This document shows, one piece after another, positions 43,389-54,387 of a stretch of DNA of 64,000 bases (position 1 is the first letter of the stretch; every line of letters starts with the position of its first letter). Position numbers and translations under genes: made by a program. Origin of the DNA: Comamonas sp. (lineage in GTDB: Bacteria; Pseudomonadota; Gammaproteobacteria; Burkholderiales; Burkholderiaceae_C); the NCBI GenBank assembly GCA_028690035.1, contig JAQVCA010000001.1, positions 219,940 through 283,939 of the forward strand. Direction: 5' to 3'. The notes below the pieces were generated by a model. It saw only the letters and a program-made list of their open reading frames with translations, had not been told where the DNA came from and searched no databases.

Positions 43389-44288
43389 CTAATGTGTGCG
43401 TCCCACCACCTGCTGGGCCAACGCCAGCAAGGCGCGTGTGTCGCTCAAGCCGCTGCGCTCCAGCGCCGTGCAGGCTTGTTCCAGCAACTGCTGCGCCAGC
43501 GCCTGCGCGCCCTCCAGCCCCAGCAACGCCACGTAGGTGGGTTTGTCGTTGGCGGCGTCTTTGCCCGGGGTTTTGCCCAAAGTGGCGGCATCGGCCACCA
43601 CATCGAGCACATCGTCCACCACCTGGAACGCCAGGCCCAAGGCCTGCGCGTAGTCCAGCAAGGCCTGTTGCCCCTGCGCGCTGACCGTGCCGCACGCCGC
43701 ACCCAGCATCACGCTGGCCTGCAACAGCGCGCCGGTTTTCAGGCGATGCATATGGCGCAGCTGGGCCTCGGTCAATGGCTGGCCCACACTGGCCAGATCG
43801 ATGGCCTGCCCGCCGGCCATGCCCTGCGCTCCAGCCGCCTGGGCCAGGATACGGCAGCACTGGGCCTGCATGGCGGGGGGCACCTCAGACGCTGGCGGCG
43901 TCAGCAATTCAAACGCCTGGGCCTGCAGGGCATCGCCGGCCAACAAGGCCTGGGCTTGGCCAAACGCCACATGCACGGTGGGTTTACCCCGGCGCAGAAC
44001 ATCGTTGTCCATACAGGGCATATCGTCGTGCACCAGGGAATAGGCATGGATCAGCTCCACCGCACAAGCGGCACGCAGCGCCGCCTCGGCATGGCCCTGC
44101 ACGGCCTGGGCCGCGGCCAACACCAACAAGGGGCGCAAACGCTTGCCCCCGTCCAGCACGGCATAACGCATGGCCTCACCCAGGCCGGCAGGCGCGCCTA
44201 CGCCCACCCAGTCCTGCAGGGCCTGCTCTACCTGGGCACGCTGTGGCTGTGCCCAGCTCGCAAAATCGAACATGGTTGAAACGCTCAT
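43389..44288 (-). CDS. ispA: Polyprenyl synthetase (farnesyl diphosphate synthase)
   Basis: DDxxD motifs VHDDMPCMDNDVLRRGKPTVH and FQVVDDVLDVV. Confidence 0.94.
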   Translation of the reverse strand: MSVSTMFDFASWAQPQRAQVEQALQDWVGVGAPAGLGEAMRYAVLDGGKRLRPLLVLAAAQAVQGHAEAALRAACAVELIHAYSLVHDDMPCMDNDVLRRGKPTVHVAFGQAQALLAGDALQAQAFELLTPPASEVPPAMQAQCCRILAQAAGAQGMAGGQAIDLASVGQPLTEAQLRHMHRLKTGALLQASVMLGAACGTVSAQGQQALLDYAQALGLAFQVVDDVLDVVADAATLGKTPGKDAANDKPTYVALLGLEGAQALAQQLLEQACTALERSGLSDTRALLALAQQVVGRTH

Positions 44289-44323
44289 AAAGGGGTGGTG
44301 TGGGGTGTGCAGTGGCTGAGGCA

Positions 44324-44581
44324 TCAGAGGGTGCCCGCATCGGGCGTCCAGGGCTTGAGCTCACCACCATCGATTTGCAAAATCTGCTGCTCTAGCGCAT
44401 CCAGCTGGGCATGGCAATAGCGCAGCAACACCGAAGCGCGGCGGTAGCCGTCGAGCATTTGTGCCAAGGGCAGCGTGCCCGATTCCATGGCCTGGGCCAA
44501 TGCCTGCAATTCGGCCTGGGCCGCCTCGTAGCTGGCGGGTTCGTCGGAGGGAGATTTTTCAGCAGCGCGCTTGGCAGGCAT
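44324..44581 (-). CDS. xseB: Exodeoxyribonuclease VII small subunit
   Basis: SYEAAQAELQALAQAMESGTLPLAQMLDGYRRASVLLRYCHAQLDALEQQI. Confidence 0.92.
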   Translation of the reverse strand: MPAKRAAEKSPSDEPASYEAAQAELQALAQAMESGTLPLAQMLDGYRRASVLLRYCHAQLDALEQQILQIDGGELKPWTPDAGTL

Positions 44582-44700
44582 GGCAAAGGTCAGGACAGGG
44601 CAAAACCGAGCATTTTAGGTGCAGCCCATGACCCGCTTGCCCTTCATGCGCAATTGCACTTACCTGAGGGCATTGCTGGGGATACAGCGTCAAAAACAAA

Positions 44701-44720
44701 AAAGGAGCCTGAGCTCCTTT
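44701..44720 (-). terminator. Intrinsic terminator downstream of tRNA-Gly genes
   Basis: aaaggagcctgagctccttt with A-rich + flank. Confidence 0.7.
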
Positions 44721-44750
44721 GTGTTGCCTCACTGGGGTAAGGCGCATATT

Positions 44751-44826
44751 TGGAGCGGGAAAACGGTCTCGAACCGTCGACCTCAACCTTGGCAAGGTTG
44801 CGCTCTACCAACTGAGCTATTCCCGC
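44751..44826 (-). tRNA. tRNA-Gly (anticodon GCC), copy 2
   Basis: GCGGGAATAGCTCAGTTGGTAGAGCGCAACCTTGCCAAGGTTGAGGTCGACGGTTCGAGACCGTTTTCCCGCTCCA. Confidence 0.97.
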
Positions 44827-44860
44827 AAACATCCGGCAAGTGCCGAATCTAAAAAAACCT

Positions 44861-44936
44861 TGGAGCGGGAAAACGGTCTCGAACCGTCGACCTCAACCTT
44901 GGCAAGGTTGCGCTCTACCAACTGAGCTATTCCCGC
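44861..44936 (-). tRNA. tRNA-Gly (anticodon GCC), copy 1
   Basis: Identical 76-nt sequence to 44751-44826. Confidence 0.97.
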
Positions 44937-45059
44937 ATTTTTACCGAGTGACTAAGTTGTTTTTCAGTCGTTTTCGGAAAGATTGAATTCTAGCACGGCT
45001 TTTTTCGGGTTTCGGGAATTTTTCGATTTTTCAAATTTTTTGTGCCACGGCCTACGCAC

Positions 45060-48000
45060 TTATGCGCCCAGAGGGAGCAGCAGTTCGGCCACATCGGCCT
45101 CAGTGAACAAGGGTTGATCGCGCACGGCAGCGCCAGTGAGCAGGCCTTGCGCCAAGGCGGCCTTGCGTTCTTGCAAGGACAGGATGCGTTCTTCGATGGT
45201 GCCCTCTGCCACCAGCTGGTACACCACGACCTGCCGCGTCTGTCCAATGCGGTGCGCCCGCCCGGTGGCCTGGGCCTGCACAGCAGGGTTCCACCAAGGA
45301 TCGTAATGAATGACGGTATCGGCCTGTGGCAAGTTCAGCCCCGTGCCCCCCGCCTTCAGGCTGATGAGAAAAATGGGCACCATACCACTGGTAAAGCGTT
45401 CGATGGCGGCATCGCGCTCGCGCGTCTGGCCGGTGAGCTTGGTCCAGGCCAGACCCACGCGTGCCAGTTCGTCCTCGATGAGCGTGAGCATGCTGGTGAA
45501 CTGCGAAAACACCAGCACTTTGCGCCCCTGCCCCACCAGCTCAAGGAGCAGCTCCATCAGGCGCTCCAGCTTGGCCGAGGTTTTGACTTTGGCCGCCTGG
45601 GTGTTGTTTTTGACCAATCGCGGGTCGCAGCAGACCTGGCGTAGCTTGAGCAGGGCATCCAGCAGCTGAATCTGCGAGCGTGCCAGGCCTTTTTCCGCCA
45701 AGGCATCGCGCACGGATTTTTCTGTGGTCAGGCGAATGGTTTCGTACAGATCGGCCTGCGCGCCTGTCAGGCGCACGCTGGTCACGCTCTCGATGCTGGG
45801 GGGCAGCTCGGTTGCCACTGTGGTTTTGGTGCGACGCAGCATGAACGGCGTGACGCGCTGGCGCAGGCGCTGCAGCGCCGCGTGGTCGCCTTGCTTCTCG
45901 ATGGGGACACGAAACAATGCATTGAAGCGCTTTTGACTCCCCAAAAAACCCGGCATCAAAAAGTGGAACAGGCTCCAAAGCTCTCCCAAATGGTTTTCCA
46001 GCGGCGTACCCGACAGTGCAATGCGCTGGCGGGCATCCAGCGCCCGCACCACTTGGGCAGCCTGAGAGCTGGCATTTTTGATGTGCTGCGCCTCATCAAG
46101 CACCAGCACATGCCAACGCTGCTCTAACCACAGTGCACGGTCGCGCTGCAGCAAGGAATAAGGGGCAATCAACACATCACAGTCTTCGGCAAACGGGCCG
46201 CTGTGGCGCTCCAATCCGTGCCACACATGCACGCGCAAACTGGGGGTAAAGCGCGCGGCCTCACGGCGCCAGTTTCCCAGCAAACTCACGGGTGCAAGCA
46301 CCAGACAGGGGCGATCCAAACGTCCGGCTTCTTGCTCGCACAGCAGATGCGCCAGGGTCTGCAGGGTTTTGCCCAAACCCATGTCGTCGGCCAAGACGCC
46401 CCCCAGCTGGTGTCGGCGCAGAAACTGCAGCCAATTGAGGCCATGCTGCTGATAAGGGCGCAGCTGTGCCTGCAATTGCCGCGGCACGGGCACATCGGGC
46501 AAGGTACCGCTGCCATCGTCCAACTGCCCCAGCAGTGCCCGCAATGGCTTGGCCCCCTCCCAAATTTGGCCCGCCCCCAAGTCCATGCCTGCAGCCAGAC
46601 GCAAGGCTTCCAAGCGCGACAGGCGCACATGATCCCCAGAAAAATCGCGCTCCTGCACCAACTCCAGCAAAGCCTGCAGCCATGGCTGCAGCGCTGCTGA
46701 AGGCAGACGCAGCCAGCGCCCATCGGCCTGCTCCTGCCACAGCCAGGTTGGAAGCTCTGGCCCACTGGGCCCTGAGCGCACCTGCGCCAACCAGCCAGGC
46801 AACCAGGGCAGCACATCGTGACGGCGTCCATCGATCTCAATGCCCAGGGACAAATCGAACCAAGCCGACTCGGCCTTGGCATCCTGCATGCCATCGCCCT
46901 CCGCACCCATCGACGGGCTGGTGTCCATGCCATCCGGTGCCGCCAAACGCACGTCCAGCGCCTGCACGGTGTGCACCCACCCGTCAAGCTGTGCCTCCAG
47001 CTGCAGCGTAAAGCCTGCGGCACGCAGCGGCTGCCAATCCTGGGCGGCCCACTCCAGCCATACCGCTTCGCTCGGGCACACATAGCCGATGCTGGGGTCT
47101 GTGCACTGCAGGCCCAGCGCCTGCAATTGCCGATGCGCCTGCGCTTCAGCCTGCAGATCGCGCGTCAGCAAGACGGTGCGACCCGGTGCACGGGGATCGG
47201 TCACGGCCACCACCGCTGTGTGATCGCACCAATCACCGACCAAGCCTTGGTAGTCAAACGCCAGCTGTGCCTGCATCAGCCCATGCTGGGGGCGCAATGC
47301 AGGTGCCAACGGGCGCAACGTCAGCACCGGCTGCAGCGCGCACTGCGGCCAGGCGCTGGGGGCCTCCACCCCCGGCGGAAAGCTTTGCAGCGGGGCAAGG
47401 CGCTGCACCAGCCGCCCCTGGGCGGCATGAAACACGTCGGCGGGCAATGGCGGCGCATCCAGCAGCACGGCCAGCAGTGCAGCGTCCATCCCAGCGGGCA
47501 GCGCCAGCAGACCACATTGGTGCTGCTGCAAGTCCACATACAGCGCAGGGGGGCCGGCAAACACCTGCAGGTTGTCCGACAGCGGACGCCCCTGCCCCTG
47601 CGCATCGCGCACCTGCGGCTGCAGTTGCCACAGCGGCACCGCCGATGCCGGAGCACTGGCCGGTTGCCAGTCCCATGCCAACGGGGCAGGCGTACTGCTC
47701 CAGTACAGGGGCAGACCAGAGATCAATCCGTCCTCTCCCTGCCAAAACAAGCGCCCGGTAGCGGCGCATTTTTGCAGTACAAAAGCACCCACTTCGCCCT
47801 GCAACGTGGTGCGCGCATCGGTTTGGCGCTGCAGATGTCCGGCACCTTCCTGCAAACCTTGCAGGATGCGAATGCATTCTTGGTCGGGCGAGAGCCCATG
47901 CTCTGCCCGCTCGCTGACCAACGCGTACTGCGCCATGAAGCTGGGTGGGCGCGGCTTGATCCATTCGCCCGATTTTTTCCGCCGACTCATCTTCCACGAC

Positions 48001-48506
48001 AGGTGCAGCTGGGCCACGGAACTCCCGCGCGGGGTGCTGGCCTGCAGCAGGTACACGGGCTGCTCTTCGTCGGGCGCGATGCTGGAGGCCAGCGCTGCGG
48101 GGTTCTGCGCGCTGTCCTGTACCAGCTCCAGCTGCTGCAGCCAGTGCGTGATGCGCTGCTGCTGTTTGTCGGACATGCCCGCTACCGGCCCCGAGGCATG
48201 GGCCGTGCTGCGTTGCATGTCCATGGCTTTGCCCACCAGTGCCACGCCGTGTTTGCAATCGTCCCCCACCGGGCAAGAACATGTCGATTCAAACCAATCC
48301 ACATTGCCTGATGCATCGAAGACCACCGTGGCATGAGTGTGGTAAGGACGACGCTGCGTACCCTGTACCCGCCCTACAACCGCCCATTCGAAGCCATCCA
48401 CATCCAAACTGCACTCCAGCACACGGCCACTACGCAACAGCTCACGCCCTCGCTCCTGCGTAGTGGCAGAGACATACGCCTGCAGCGAAGAAATATCCAT
48501 AACCAT
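45060..48506 (-). CDS. SNF2-family helicase with N-terminal SWIM zinc finger
   Basis: SWIM CSCPVGDDCKHGVAL; helicase motifs LADDMGLGKTLQTLAHL, LDEAQHIKN, SLKAGGTGLNLPQADTVIHYDPWWNPAVQAQATGRAHRIGQTR. Confidence 0.93.
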   Translation of the reverse strand: MVMDISSLQAYVSATTQERGRELLRSGRVLECSLDVDGFEWAVVGRVQGTQRRPYHTHATVVFDASGNVDWFESTCSCPVGDDCKHGVALVGKAMDMQRSTAHASGPVAGMSDKQQQRITHWLQQLELVQDSAQNPAALASSIAPDEEQPVYLLQASTPRGSSVAQLHLSWKMSRRKKSGEWIKPRPPSFMAQYALVSERAEHGLSPDQECIRILQGLQEGAGHLQRQTDARTTLQGEVGAFVLQKCAATGRLFWQGEDGLISGLPLYWSSTPAPLAWDWQPASAPASAVPLWQLQPQVRDAQGQGRPLSDNLQVFAGPPALYVDLQQHQCGLLALPAGMDAALLAVLLDAPPLPADVFHAAQGRLVQRLAPLQSFPPGVEAPSAWPQCALQPVLTLRPLAPALRPQHGLMQAQLAFDYQGLVGDWCDHTAVVAVTDPRAPGRTVLLTRDLQAEAQAHRQLQALGLQCTDPSIGYVCPSEAVWLEWAAQDWQPLRAAGFTLQLEAQLDGWVHTVQALDVRLAAPDGMDTSPSMGAEGDGMQDAKAESAWFDLSLGIEIDGRRHDVLPWLPGWLAQVRSGPSGPELPTWLWQEQADGRWLRLPSAALQPWLQALLELVQERDFSGDHVRLSRLEALRLAAGMDLGAGQIWEGAKPLRALLGQLDDGSGTLPDVPVPRQLQAQLRPYQQHGLNWLQFLRRHQLGGVLADDMGLGKTLQTLAHLLCEQEAGRLDRPCLVLAPVSLLGNWRREAARFTPSLRVHVWHGLERHSGPFAEDCDVLIAPYSLLQRDRALWLEQRWHVLVLDEAQHIKNASSQAAQVVRALDARQRIALSGTPLENHLGELWSLFHFLMPGFLGSQKRFNALFRVPIEKQGDHAALQRLRQRVTPFMLRRTKTTVATELPPSIESVTSVRLTGAQADLYETIRLTTEKSVRDALAEKGLARSQIQLLDALLKLRQVCCDPRLVKNNTQAAKVKTSAKLERLMELLLELVGQGRKVLVFSQFTSMLTLIEDELARVGLAWTKLTGQTRERDAAIERFTSGMVPIFLISLKAGGTGLNLPQADTVIHYDPWWNPAVQAQATGRAHRIGQTRQVVVYQLVAEGTIEERILSLQERKAALAQGLLTGAAVRDQPLFTEADVAELLLPLGA

Positions 48507-48608
48507 AAAAACAATAGCTTCTAGCGCTTATCTGCATTGGGTTTAAGCCCAATTTTATTAAAAATCTTATACCCCCCAACACCACCCGCATGTGCCGTGC
48601 CCAATACA

Positions 48609-48642
48609 AAACCCCCACCGGGCCAGGGGCCTGGTGGGGGTT
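48609..48642 (-). terminator. Intrinsic terminator downstream of acnB
   Basis: aacccccaccgggccaggggcctggtgggggtt. Confidence 0.75.
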
Positions 48643-48664
48643 GGATTGCGACGCTGTGCGCTTA

Positions 48665-51259
48665 TCAGGCGACGGCAGCGCTCTTGGCGTTTTCTACATA
48701 CTCTTCAATCTGGTTGAAGTTCATGTAGCGATAGACGCTGTCCTTGTCGGCATTGATCACGCCCATCTCTTGCAGGTACTCTGCCGGTGTGGGCAGATGG
48801 CCCAGACGCGAAGCAATCGCTGCCAGCTCGGCCGAGCCCAAGAACACGTTGGTGTTCTTGCCCAGGCGGTTGGGGAAGTTGCGGGTCGAGGTGGAAATCA
48901 CGGTCGCACCTTCACGCACCTGCGCCTGGTTGCCCATGCACAGCGAGCAGCCGGGCATCTCGGTGCGGGCACCAGCGGCGCCAAAGGCAGCGTAGTGGCC
49001 TTCCTTGATCAGCTCGGACTCGTCCATCTTGGTGGGCGGTGCCACCCACAGCTTGACGGGGATGTCGCGCTGGCCGCCCAGCAGCTTGGCTGCAGCGCGG
49101 AAGTGACCGATGTTGGTCATGCACGAACCGATGAAGGCCTCGTCGATCTTGGTGCCGGACACTTCGGACAGGAACTTGGCGTCGTCCGGATCGTTGGGGC
49201 AGCAGACGATGGGCTCCTTGATCTCGTTCATGTCGATCTCGATCACAGCAGCGTACTCGGCATCCTTGTCGGCTTCGAGCAGCTCGGGGTTGGCCAGCCA
49301 GGCCTGCACTTTTTCGATGCGGCGTTGCAGGGTCTTGGCGTCCTGGTAGCCGTCGGCAATCATGTTCTGCATCAGCACGATGTTGGACTTCAGGTACTCG
49401 ATGACCGGCTCTTTGTCCAGCTTGATCGTGCAGCCAGCGGCCGAGCGCTCGGCCGAAGCGTCGGACAGTTCAAACGCTTGCTCCACCTTGAGCTGGGGCA
49501 GACCTTCGATCTCCAGGATACGGCCCGAGAAAATGTTCTTCTTGCCCGCTTTGGCCACGGTCAGGAGACCGGCCTTGATGGCGTACAGCGGAATGGCGTG
49601 CACCAGATCGCGCAGCGTCACGCCAGGCTGCAGGTCGCCCTTGAAGCGCACCAGCACCGATTCGGGCATGTCCAGCGGCATCACACCGGTGGCTGCACCA
49701 AAGGCCACCAGGCCCGAGCCTGCAGGGAAGGAAATACCAATCGGGAAACGCGTGTGCGAGTCACCGCCGGTGCCCACGGTATCGGGCAGCAGCAGGCGGT
49801 TGAGCCAGCTGTGGATCACGCCGTCGCCAGGGCGCAGCGACACGCCACCACGGCTGCTGATGAAGTCAGGCAGAGTGCGGTGGGTCTTCACGTCCACAGG
49901 CTTGGGATACGCGGCGGTGTGGCAGAACGACTGCATCACCATGTCGGCCGAGAAGCCCAGGCAAGCCAAGTCTTTGAGCTCGTCGCGGGTCATCGGGCCG
50001 GTGGTGTCTTGCGAGCCCACGGTGGTCATCTTGGGTTCGCAGTAGGTGCCGGGGCGAATGCCTTGGCCTTCAGGCAGACCACAGGCGCGGCCCACCATCT
50101 TTTGTGCCAGGGTAAAGCCAGCCTTGGACTCAGCAGGCGCCTGGGGCAGACGGAAAGCGGTCGATGCGGGCAGACCCAGAGCTTCGCGGGCCTTGGCAGT
50201 CAGGGCGCGGCCAATGATCAGGTTGATACGGCCACCGGCTTGCACTTCGTCCAGCAGCACTTGGCTCTTGAGCTGGAAGTCGGCAATCTTGGTGCCGTCT
50301 TTTTCGATCTTGCCTTCGTAGGGGAAGATGTCGATGACATCGCCCATTTCCATTTTGGAAACGTCCACTTCGATGGGCAGCGAGCCCGAGTCTTCCTGGG
50401 TGTTGAAGAAGATAGGCGCAATCTTGCCGCCCAGTGTCACGCCACCAAAGCGCTTGTTGGGCACGAAGGGGATGTCTTCGCCAGTGGCCCAGATCACGCT
50501 GTTGGTGGCCGACTTGCGCGAAGAACCGGTACCAACCACGTCGCCCACGTAAGCGACGGTGTGGCCTTTTTTCTTCAGGTCTTCGATGAACTGGATGGGG
50601 CCGCGCACACCGTCTTGCTCAGGCTTGAAGGCCGCATCGGGGCGGGTGTTCTTCAGCATGGCCAGGTAGTGCATGGGGATGTCAGGACGGGTCGTCGCGT
50701 CGGGCGCGGGCGACAGATCGTCGGTGTTGGTCTCGCCGGGCACCTTGAACACGGTGACGGTGATCTTTTCAGCGACTTTAGGGCGCGAAGTGAACCACTC
50801 GGCATCGGCCCAGCTTTGCATCACTTCCTTGGCCTTGGCATTGCCTGCCTTGGCTTTGTCGGCCACGTCGTTGAAGTAGTCAAACATCAACAGCGTCTTT
50901 TTCAGCGCTTCAGCAGCCACGGCGGCCACTTCGGCGTCGTCCAGCAACTCGATCAGGGGGTGTACGTTGTAGCCACCCACCATGGTGCCCAGCAGCTCGG
51001 TGGCCTTGGCTTTGCTGATCAGGGCCACTTGCAGGTCGCCATGGGCCACAGCGGCCAAGAAGCTGGCCTTGACCTTGGCCGCATCGTCCACACCGGGAGG
51101 CACGCGATGGGTCAGCAGATCCAGCAGAAAGGCTTCTTCGCCCGCTGGGGGATTTTTGATCAGCTCAATCAGTTCGGCCACTTGCTTGGCGTCCAGCGCC
51201 AGGGGGGGGATGCCCAGTTTGGCGCGCTCGGCCACATGGTCACGGTAGGCTTGCAACAT
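48665..51259 (-). CDS. acnB: Aconitate hydratase B
   Basis: 864 aa; [61 protein letters not shown]. Confidence 0.97.
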   Translation of the reverse strand: MLQAYRDHVAERAKLGIPPLALDAKQVAELIELIKNPPAGEEAFLLDLLTHRVPPGVDDAAKVKASFLAAVAHGDLQVALISKAKATELLGTMVGGYNVHPLIELLDDAEVAAVAAEALKKTLLMFDYFNDVADKAKAGNAKAKEVMQSWADAEWFTSRPKVAEKITVTVFKVPGETNTDDLSPAPDATTRPDIPMHYLAMLKNTRPDAAFKPEQDGVRGPIQFIEDLKKKGHTVAYVGDVVGTGSSRKSATNSVIWATGEDIPFVPNKRFGGVTLGGKIAPIFFNTQEDSGSLPIEVDVSKMEMGDVIDIFPYEGKIEKDGTKIADFQLKSQVLLDEVQAGGRINLIIGRALTAKAREALGLPASTAFRLPQAPAESKAGFTLAQKMVGRACGLPEGQGIRPGTYCEPKMTTVGSQDTTGPMTRDELKDLACLGFSADMVMQSFCHTAAYPKPVDVKTHRTLPDFISSRGGVSLRPGDGVIHSWLNRLLLPDTVGTGGDSHTRFPIGISFPAGSGLVAFGAATGVMPLDMPESVLVRFKGDLQPGVTLRDLVHAIPLYAIKAGLLTVAKAGKKNIFSGRILEIEGLPQLKVEQAFELSDASAERSAAGCTIKLDKEPVIEYLKSNIVLMQNMIADGYQDAKTLQRRIEKVQAWLANPELLEADKDAEYAAVIEIDMNEIKEPIVCCPNDPDDAKFLSEVSGTKIDEAFIGSCMTNIGHFRAAAKLLGGQRDIPVKLWVAPPTKMDESELIKEGHYAAFGAAGARTEMPGCSLCMGNQAQVREGATVISTSTRNFPNRLGKNTNVFLGSAELAAIASRLGHLPTPAEYLQEMGVINADKDSVYRYMNFNQIEEYVENAKSAAVA

Positions 51260-51325
51260 GCGTTTTTTCTCCAGGGTAGTGGTCTTTGAAAAGTGAAAAA
51301 GTAAAAAGCGAAAACAACCAGAGGC

Positions 51326-51919
51326 TTACTTGCCCGCGGAGCCATCCAGCAGATTGGGCAAGGGATTTTTCTTGATGGCTTCGGCCACTTGCAGCTGGGC
51401 CGGGCTCATGCACTCGTCGGCCAGACGCTGCCCAGCTTTTTGGTTCATAAGCATGGACTTGTTGGCAATTTGCAGCCACACCGCACCGGCGCGGGTGTCT
51501 TCCAGACGCACCGCGCCGGTGGTGGTGGGCACGGGGCTCATATGGAAGTTGAAGCCATTGCCTGCCACTTTGAAATAGCCAGGATGGGCTTCATCGCGCG
51601 TGACGTTGACGTGCTTGCCCAGTTCGCAACCAATCTGACCGGTGTGAACCAAGTCGGCCAACGCCAAGGCGTTGGCATCCAGCGGGGTGGGGGCAGCCAT
51701 GTTCGCTGCCAGTGCCGCACCGCCCAGGCCAGCGCCAGCCACAGCGGTGGCAGCGGCGGCCTTGCGCGCCACATTACGGGTTTTTTTCTGCGGTGCCTTG
51801 GCCACGGCCTTGGCGGGTGCCTTGGATGCCACCTGCACACCGCTTGGCTTGGGGGCCGCAGGTGCAGCCAGGGCCAGCATGGGTGCCAGCAAAAGGGTGG
51901 AGGCGATCAGACGTTTCAT
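51326..51919 (-). CDS. Exported Ala/Lys-rich hypothetical protein
   Basis: MKRLIASTLLLAPMLALAAPAAPKPSG... signal peptide; VHTGQIGCELGKHVNVTRDEAHPGYFKVAGNGFNFHM. Confidence 0.75.
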   Translation of the reverse strand: MKRLIASTLLLAPMLALAAPAAPKPSGVQVASKAPAKAVAKAPQKKTRNVARKAAAATAVAGAGLGGAALAANMAAPTPLDANALALADLVHTGQIGCELGKHVNVTRDEAHPGYFKVAGNGFNFHMSPVPTTTGAVRLEDTRAGAVWLQIANKSMLMNQKAGQRLADECMSPAQLQVAEAIKKNPLPNLLDGSAGK

Positions 51920-51947
51920 ACGATCTCCAGCAATAACTTGCTCTGTC

Positions 51948-52985
51948 TTAACTATCGGGCTGTGCTGGCAGACCCAGCGCCTGCTGCGGCAACCAGCGGC
52001 GCACATTGTCGGGCAAAGTCAGGCCAGTCTGCTGGGCACGCTGCAAGAGGTGCCAGTAATAGCGATAACTCGCGCGGTCGTGTAGCACCCCTGCGTGACT
52101 GATAGGGCCCCAGTGCGCAGCGGCGCCAGCCAGCAAAATGGCACAAGCCTCTTCGATCTGGGCAGCAACCGGCGCAAAGGCGGCAACAATGGGGCGAATC
52201 TGCGCGGGGTGAATGCTCCACATGCGGGTGTAGCCCAGCTCTTGGCTGGCGCGCTGGGCCGCCTGGGTCAGCGCTTGGGTGTCTTGGAATTCGGTGACCA
52301 CGCAGTGCGAGGGCACTTTGCCATAGGCATGGCAGGCAGCAGCAATCTCCAACTTGGCGCGCAGCACCAAGGGATGCTGGAACTGGCCCTGCACTCCCAT
52401 GGCGCTGGCAGGAATCGCGCCTCCATGGGCCGAGACAAAATCCATCAGCCCAAAGCTGATCGACTGCACGCGCGGGTGCGCGGCAATGGCAAAAGCCTGC
52501 TGCACGGCGGCGGGTGATTCAAGCAGCACATGCAGCGGCAAATTGGGGCCATAGGCGCGATCCAAAGCGCGCGCGGCCAGCGCCACTTGATCGACGTTTT
52601 CCACCTTGGGCAGCATGACGTGCGTGAGCCGATCACCCACCTGGCCCACGATGCGCGCCACATCGTCCACAAACGCGGTGTGCTCCAGCGCATGCACGCG
52701 CACGGCCACACGGGCCTGGGGGTGCGCCTGGGTATGGGTGCGCACCAGATCGGCCACCAGATCGGCATGCGCCGCTTCTTGGCCCACGGTCGCACCATCC
52801 TCGCAATCGAGCGTGACATCGAATACGCAGCGCCCCAGCTCGGCGGTCAGCTCGGCCTGTAACTGCAGGCTTTTGCGCATGCGCTCAGGCTGACCGCTGT
52901 AGTGGTCGCACACCGGCAAGGCCGCAGCAGCACAGACGCCTTGCGCGTCCAGCAGAAGATCTTGGGGATGTGCGAAATCGGTCAT
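51948..52985 (-). CDS. CoA ester lyase, HpcH/HpaI aldolase/citrate lyase family
   Basis: ELGRCVFDVTLDCEDGATVGQEAAHADLV, VMLPKVENVDQV, LLESPAAVQQAFAIA. Confidence 0.9.
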   Translation of the reverse strand: MTDFAHPQDLLLDAQGVCAAAALPVCDHYSGQPERMRKSLQLQAELTAELGRCVFDVTLDCEDGATVGQEAAHADLVADLVRTHTQAHPQARVAVRVHALEHTAFVDDVARIVGQVGDRLTHVMLPKVENVDQVALAARALDRAYGPNLPLHVLLESPAAVQQAFAIAAHPRVQSISFGLMDFVSAHGGAIPASAMGVQGQFQHPLVLRAKLEIAAACHAYGKVPSHCVVTEFQDTQALTQAAQRASQELGYTRMWSIHPAQIRPIVAAFAPVAAQIEEACAILLAGAAAHWGPISHAGVLHDRASYRYYWHLLQRAQQTGLTLPDNVRRWLPQQALGLPAQPDS

Positions 52986-53061
52986 GCAACAACAGGGAAA
53001 ACTGGGCCAGACAAGGAATGGTGCAGCGACTTGGGCAGGCAAAGCCGCTGCAGCATGCCTC

Positions 53062-53157
53062 TAAAAAAAGAGCTGCTCGCGCTGAACAGCTAAGAATTTG
53101 AAGGTGTTTTTATCTTCAAACTCTTACCATTCAAGCGCTAGCAGCTATGCTTTTTAC
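53062..53157. repeat. Dispersed palindromic repeat, full copy abutting the mdh stop codon
   Basis: AAAAAAAGAGCTGCTCGCGCTGAACAG ... CAAGCGCTAGCAGCTATGCTTTTTA; inner stem GAATTTGAAG/CTTCAAACTC. Confidence 0.85.
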
Positions 53158-54143
53158 AGCAGATGCTTCACACCGTCTTGCTCGCCCTGCAACTCGGCCA
53201 GGGTCTTGTCGATGCACTCTTGCGAGAAGGCATCGATTTCCAGACCTTCGACGATCTTGTATTCGCCGTCGGGCGTGGTGGTGACAGGGAAGCCAAACAC
53301 GATGCCGGCAGGAATGCCGTATTCGCCGTTGGAAGGCACGCCCATGGTCACCCATTCGCCGTTGGAGCCCAGGGCCCAGTCGCGCATGTGGTCGATGGCA
53401 GCGTTGGCCGCCGAGGCAGCCGAGGACAGGCCACGCGCTGCAATGATGGCCGCGCCGCGCTTGCCCACGGTGGGCAGGAACACATCTTTGTTCCATGCCT
53501 GGTCGTTGATTTTGTCTTTGACGCTTTCGCCATTGACGGTGGCAAAGCGGTAGTCGGCGTACATGGTGGGCGAGTGGTTGCCCCACACCGTCAGCTTCTT
53601 GATGTGGCCCACCTTGAAGCCGCCCTTGGCTGCCAGTTGCGAAGCAGCGCGGTTGTGGTCCAGACGCAGCATGGCGGTGAAGTTCTTGGCGGGCAGATCG
53701 GGGGCCGACTTCATGGCGATGTAGGCATTGGTGTTGGCAGGGTTGCCCACGACCAGCACCTTCACGTTGCGCGAAGCGACGGCATTCAGTGCCTTGCCCT
53801 GTGCAGTGAAGATTTGGGCGTTGGCTGCCAGCAGATCAGCGCGCTCCATGCCGGGGCCGCGTGGACGTGCGCCGACCAGCAGGGCGTAATCGGTGTCCTT
53901 GAAGGCGGTCATGGGGTCGGAATGGGCTTCAATGCCAGCCAGCAGGGGGAATGCGCAATCTTCCAATTCCATGATCACGCCCTTGAGCGCGTTCTGGGCT
54001 TTTTCGTCCGGGATTTCCAGCAGTTGCAGGATGACGGGCTGGTCTTTGCCCAGCATTTCGCCCGAGGCGATGCGAAACAGCAGGGCGTAACCAATTTGAC
54101 CAGCAGCGCCGGTAACGGCGACACGAACGGGTGCTTTGCTCAT
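53154..54143 (-). CDS. mdh: Malate dehydrogenase
   Basis: [45 protein letters not shown]; 329 aa. Confidence 0.97.
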   Translation of the reverse strand: MSKAPVRVAVTGAAGQIGYALLFRIASGEMLGKDQPVILQLLEIPDEKAQNALKGVIMELEDCAFPLLAGIEAHSDPMTAFKDTDYALLVGARPRGPGMERADLLAANAQIFTAQGKALNAVASRNVKVLVVGNPANTNAYIAMKSAPDLPAKNFTAMLRLDHNRAASQLAAKGGFKVGHIKKLTVWGNHSPTMYADYRFATVNGESVKDKINDQAWNKDVFLPTVGKRGAAIIAARGLSSAASAANAAIDHMRDWALGSNGEWVTMGVPSNGEYGIPAGIVFGFPVTTTPDGEYKIVEGLEIDAFSQECIDKTLAELQGEQDGVKHLL

Positions 54144-54287
54144 GGATGAGAACTCCGAGTGGGGATGGAACAGGGTTGTCAGGGTTATCAGGATTGTCCG
54201 GGGTATCCAGTGCCTGCATCGCCTTTGCAGGCACTGCAAACAGACGCACAGTTTAACGCCGATTACATGCCTGGGTCAACTTGTCTT

Positions 54288-54305
54288 ATGTCTTATATAA
54301 GATAT
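54288..54305. promoter_or_regulatory. Candidate GntR operator in the mdh/gntR divergent promoter
   Basis: Perfect 12-bp palindrome TCTTATATAAGA at 54291-54302, with partial extension ATgTCTTATATAAGAtAT. Confidence 0.6.
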
Positions 54306-54387
54306 GATATGTCGCTAGCGTGATGCGATGCCGCTCCCTCTATTCGCGTTGATACGTTGACGGTGCCATTGCACCAACTCCCTAAAT

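Noticed and set aside
48590-51289. 899-aa plus-strand ORF opposite acnB
   Set aside because: Composition artefact of high-GC codon bias; the minus strand encodes an unambiguous aconitase B.
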